Shown in pieces: positions 63,062 through 64,000 of a stretch of 64,000 nucleotides of DNA. Source of the stretch: Rhodococcus sp. CH91 (GTDB lineage: Bacteria > Actinomycetota > Actinomycetes > Mycobacteriales > Mycobacteriaceae); the NCBI RefSeq assembly GCF_022554085.1, contig NZ_JAKFYR010000003.1:1-64000 (forward strand), given 5' to 3'. The position numbers and the translations under genes are program-made. The notes beneath the pieces are model-generated. The model was not told the origin of the DNA. It saw nothing but the letters and a program-made list of their open reading frames with translations, and did not search any database. Positions within the stretch are counted from its first letter, which is position 1; every line of letters starts with the position of its first letter.

Positions 63062-63732
63062 CCGTCCAGCCCCCGCTCCCCCCGCGCGTGTCCGCGCCGC
63101 CCCGCCGGTACGACTACGTCACCGACGGCGCCGAGATCTACGTCCGGTCGTTCGCGACGATCCGCGCCGAGTCGGATCTGACCGCGGTCCCCACGAATGC
63201 CGAGAAGGTCGCCGTGCGGATGATCCACGCGAGCGGACAGACCGATCTCGCACGCGATCTCGTGATCCATCCCGATCTCGTTCCGGCAGCGCGCGCTGCG
63301 CTCAACGCCGGCGCGCCGATACTCACCGACGCGAACATGGTCGCCTCCGGCGTCACGCGCACGCGGCTTCCCGCCGGCAACGACGTGGTGTGCCTGCTCG
63401 CCGATCCGCGCGTTCCCGAACTCGCCGAGCGCTGGGCCACCACGCGGGCGGCCGCGGCGGTGTCGTTGTGGACGGACCGGCTCGATGGGGCGGTCGTCGC
63501 GATCGGCAATGCACCGACCGCGCTGTTCCATCTGCTCGAGATGCTCGACGCGGGCGCCCCGCGTCCCGCGGCGATCGTGGGCGTGCCCGTGGGGTTCATC
63601 GGTGCCGCCGAATCCAAGGAAGCACTGCTCGGCCATCCGTTGCGGATACCGCATCTGGTGGTCCGGGGGCGGCGCGGCGGTTCGGCGATGGCGTCGTCCG
63701 CGATCAATGCACTTGCCCAGGAGGCGGAATGA
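63058..63732 (+). CDS. cobH: Precorrin-8X methylmutase
   Basis: 224 residues. It moves the C11 methyl to C12, forming hydrogenobyrinic acid. Motifs: YVTDGAEIYVRSFATIRAES, VAVRMIHASGQTDLARDLVI with the catalytic His, APILTDANMVASGVTRTRLP, AIGNAPTALFHLLEML and GVPVGFIGAAESKEALL. A Pro-rich N-terminal arm (about 15 residues) precedes the domain. GTG start overlaps cobG (GTGA). Confidence 0.94.
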   Translation: MTVQPPLPPRVSAPPRRYDYVTDGAEIYVRSFATIRAESDLTAVPTNAEKVAVRMIHASGQTDLARDLVIHPDLVPAARAALNAGAPILTDANMVASGVTRTRLPAGNDVVCLLADPRVPELAERWATTRAAAAVSLWTDRLDGAVVAIGNAPTALFHLLEMLDAGAPRPAAIVGVPVGFIGAAESKEALLGHPLRIPHLVVRGRRGGSAMASSAINALAQEAE

Positions 63733-64000
63733 GCGAGACGACGATGCCCGGCAGACTCTACGGGGTGGGCCTCGGGCCCGGCGACCCGGAGCTGATCACG
63801 CTCAAGGCGGCCCGGCTGATCGGTGAGGCCGACGTGCTCGCCTACTATTCCGGCACGCACGGCCGTTCCATCGCCCGATCGATCGCGGCCGGGTTGATCC
63901 CGCACGGGGTGATCGAGGAACTGCTGGTGTATCCGGTGACCACGGGCGCCACCGAACACCCCGGTGGCTACGACGGCGCGATCGCCGACTTCTACGACGA
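63729..64000 (+). CDS. cobI: Precorrin-2 C20-methyltransferase, N-terminal part (CobI or CobIJ)
   Basis: 90 codons, cut by the window end. LYGVGLGPGDPELITLKAAR is the SAM-methyltransferase start typical of CobI/CbiL, and GRSIARSIAAGLIPHGVIEE fits CobI. In mycobacteria and rhodococci CobI is often fused to CobJ, so the full gene may be cobIJ; this cannot be seen here. The ATG overlaps the cobH stop (ATGA). Confidence 0.85.
   Translation, partial: MSETTMPGRLYGVGLGPGDPELITLKAARLIGEADVLAYYSGTHGRSIARSIAAGLIPHGVIEELLVYPVTTGATEHPGGYDGAIADFYD

Overview
The window is high-GC, densely packed DNA with GTG, TTG and ATG starts and many 1-17 bp gene overlaps. It looks like a chromosomal segment of a mycolic-acid actinomycete, most likely Rhodococcus or a close relative. 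Support: a mycobacterium-like neighbourhood (purT, rhodanese gene, metZ, purA, Rv0358-like gene), an F420-dependent glucose-6-phosphate dehydrogenase start at the left edge, FprA, a B12-dependent ribonucleotide reductase, SipW-type exported proteins and the aerobic cobalamin pathway. The genus call is an inference. I saw no tRNA, rRNA, CRISPR array, prophage or intact insertion sequence.

Layout. 1-53: 5' end of fgd. 182-9676 (minus): an eight-gene operon with a dipeptide-type ABC transporter, three flavin-dependent monooxygenases and a DUF1684 protein. 9835-15289 (minus): a six-gene operon with a polar amino-acid ABC transporter, an acetyltransferase, a sarcosine-oxidase-like flavoprotein and a luciferase-like monooxygenase. 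The two operons carry nearly the same leader element (9755-9816 and 15405-15475) and probably scavenge modified, perhaps sulfur-containing, amines or amino acids; a TauE/SafE-type permease follows divergently. 16492-20777 (plus): a SipW-type export locus with three small exported proteins, a signal peptidase, and a second peptidase fused to a surface domain.

21120-25235 (minus): cobinamide/B12 salvage (btuFCD plus an MBL-CobU fusion) behind a cobalamin riboswitch. 25480-41853: core metabolism (metZ, rhodanese, fprA behind a Cys-rich leader peptide, purT, nrdJ, an MCR-like racemase, a MocR-type regulator, purA, terD). 42037-46011 (plus): four overlapping glycosyltransferase genes. 46036-53650: two convergent ABC uptake operons, each behind its own cobalamin riboswitch; the left one also encodes an FhuF-like Fe-S protein and an unrecognised His/Cys/Trp-rich protein. 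53675-57329: two short-chain dehydrogenases, small proteins and a class II glutamine amidotransferase. 57354-64000: cobalamin synthesis, with cobN-cobF (minus, riboswitch) divergent from cobG-cobH-cobI (plus, running off the edge).

Main themes. Four cobalamin riboswitches serve three uptake systems and the cobalt chelatase, in a strain whose ribonucleotide reductase here needs B12. Sulfur metabolism recurs: the two transporter operons, metZ, rhodanese, and a putative cysteine-sensing leader peptide before fprA. An 85-bp four-box nested palindrome occurs twice (20781-20865 and 41188-41272), each time immediately downstream of a plus-strand gene and facing minus-strand genes.
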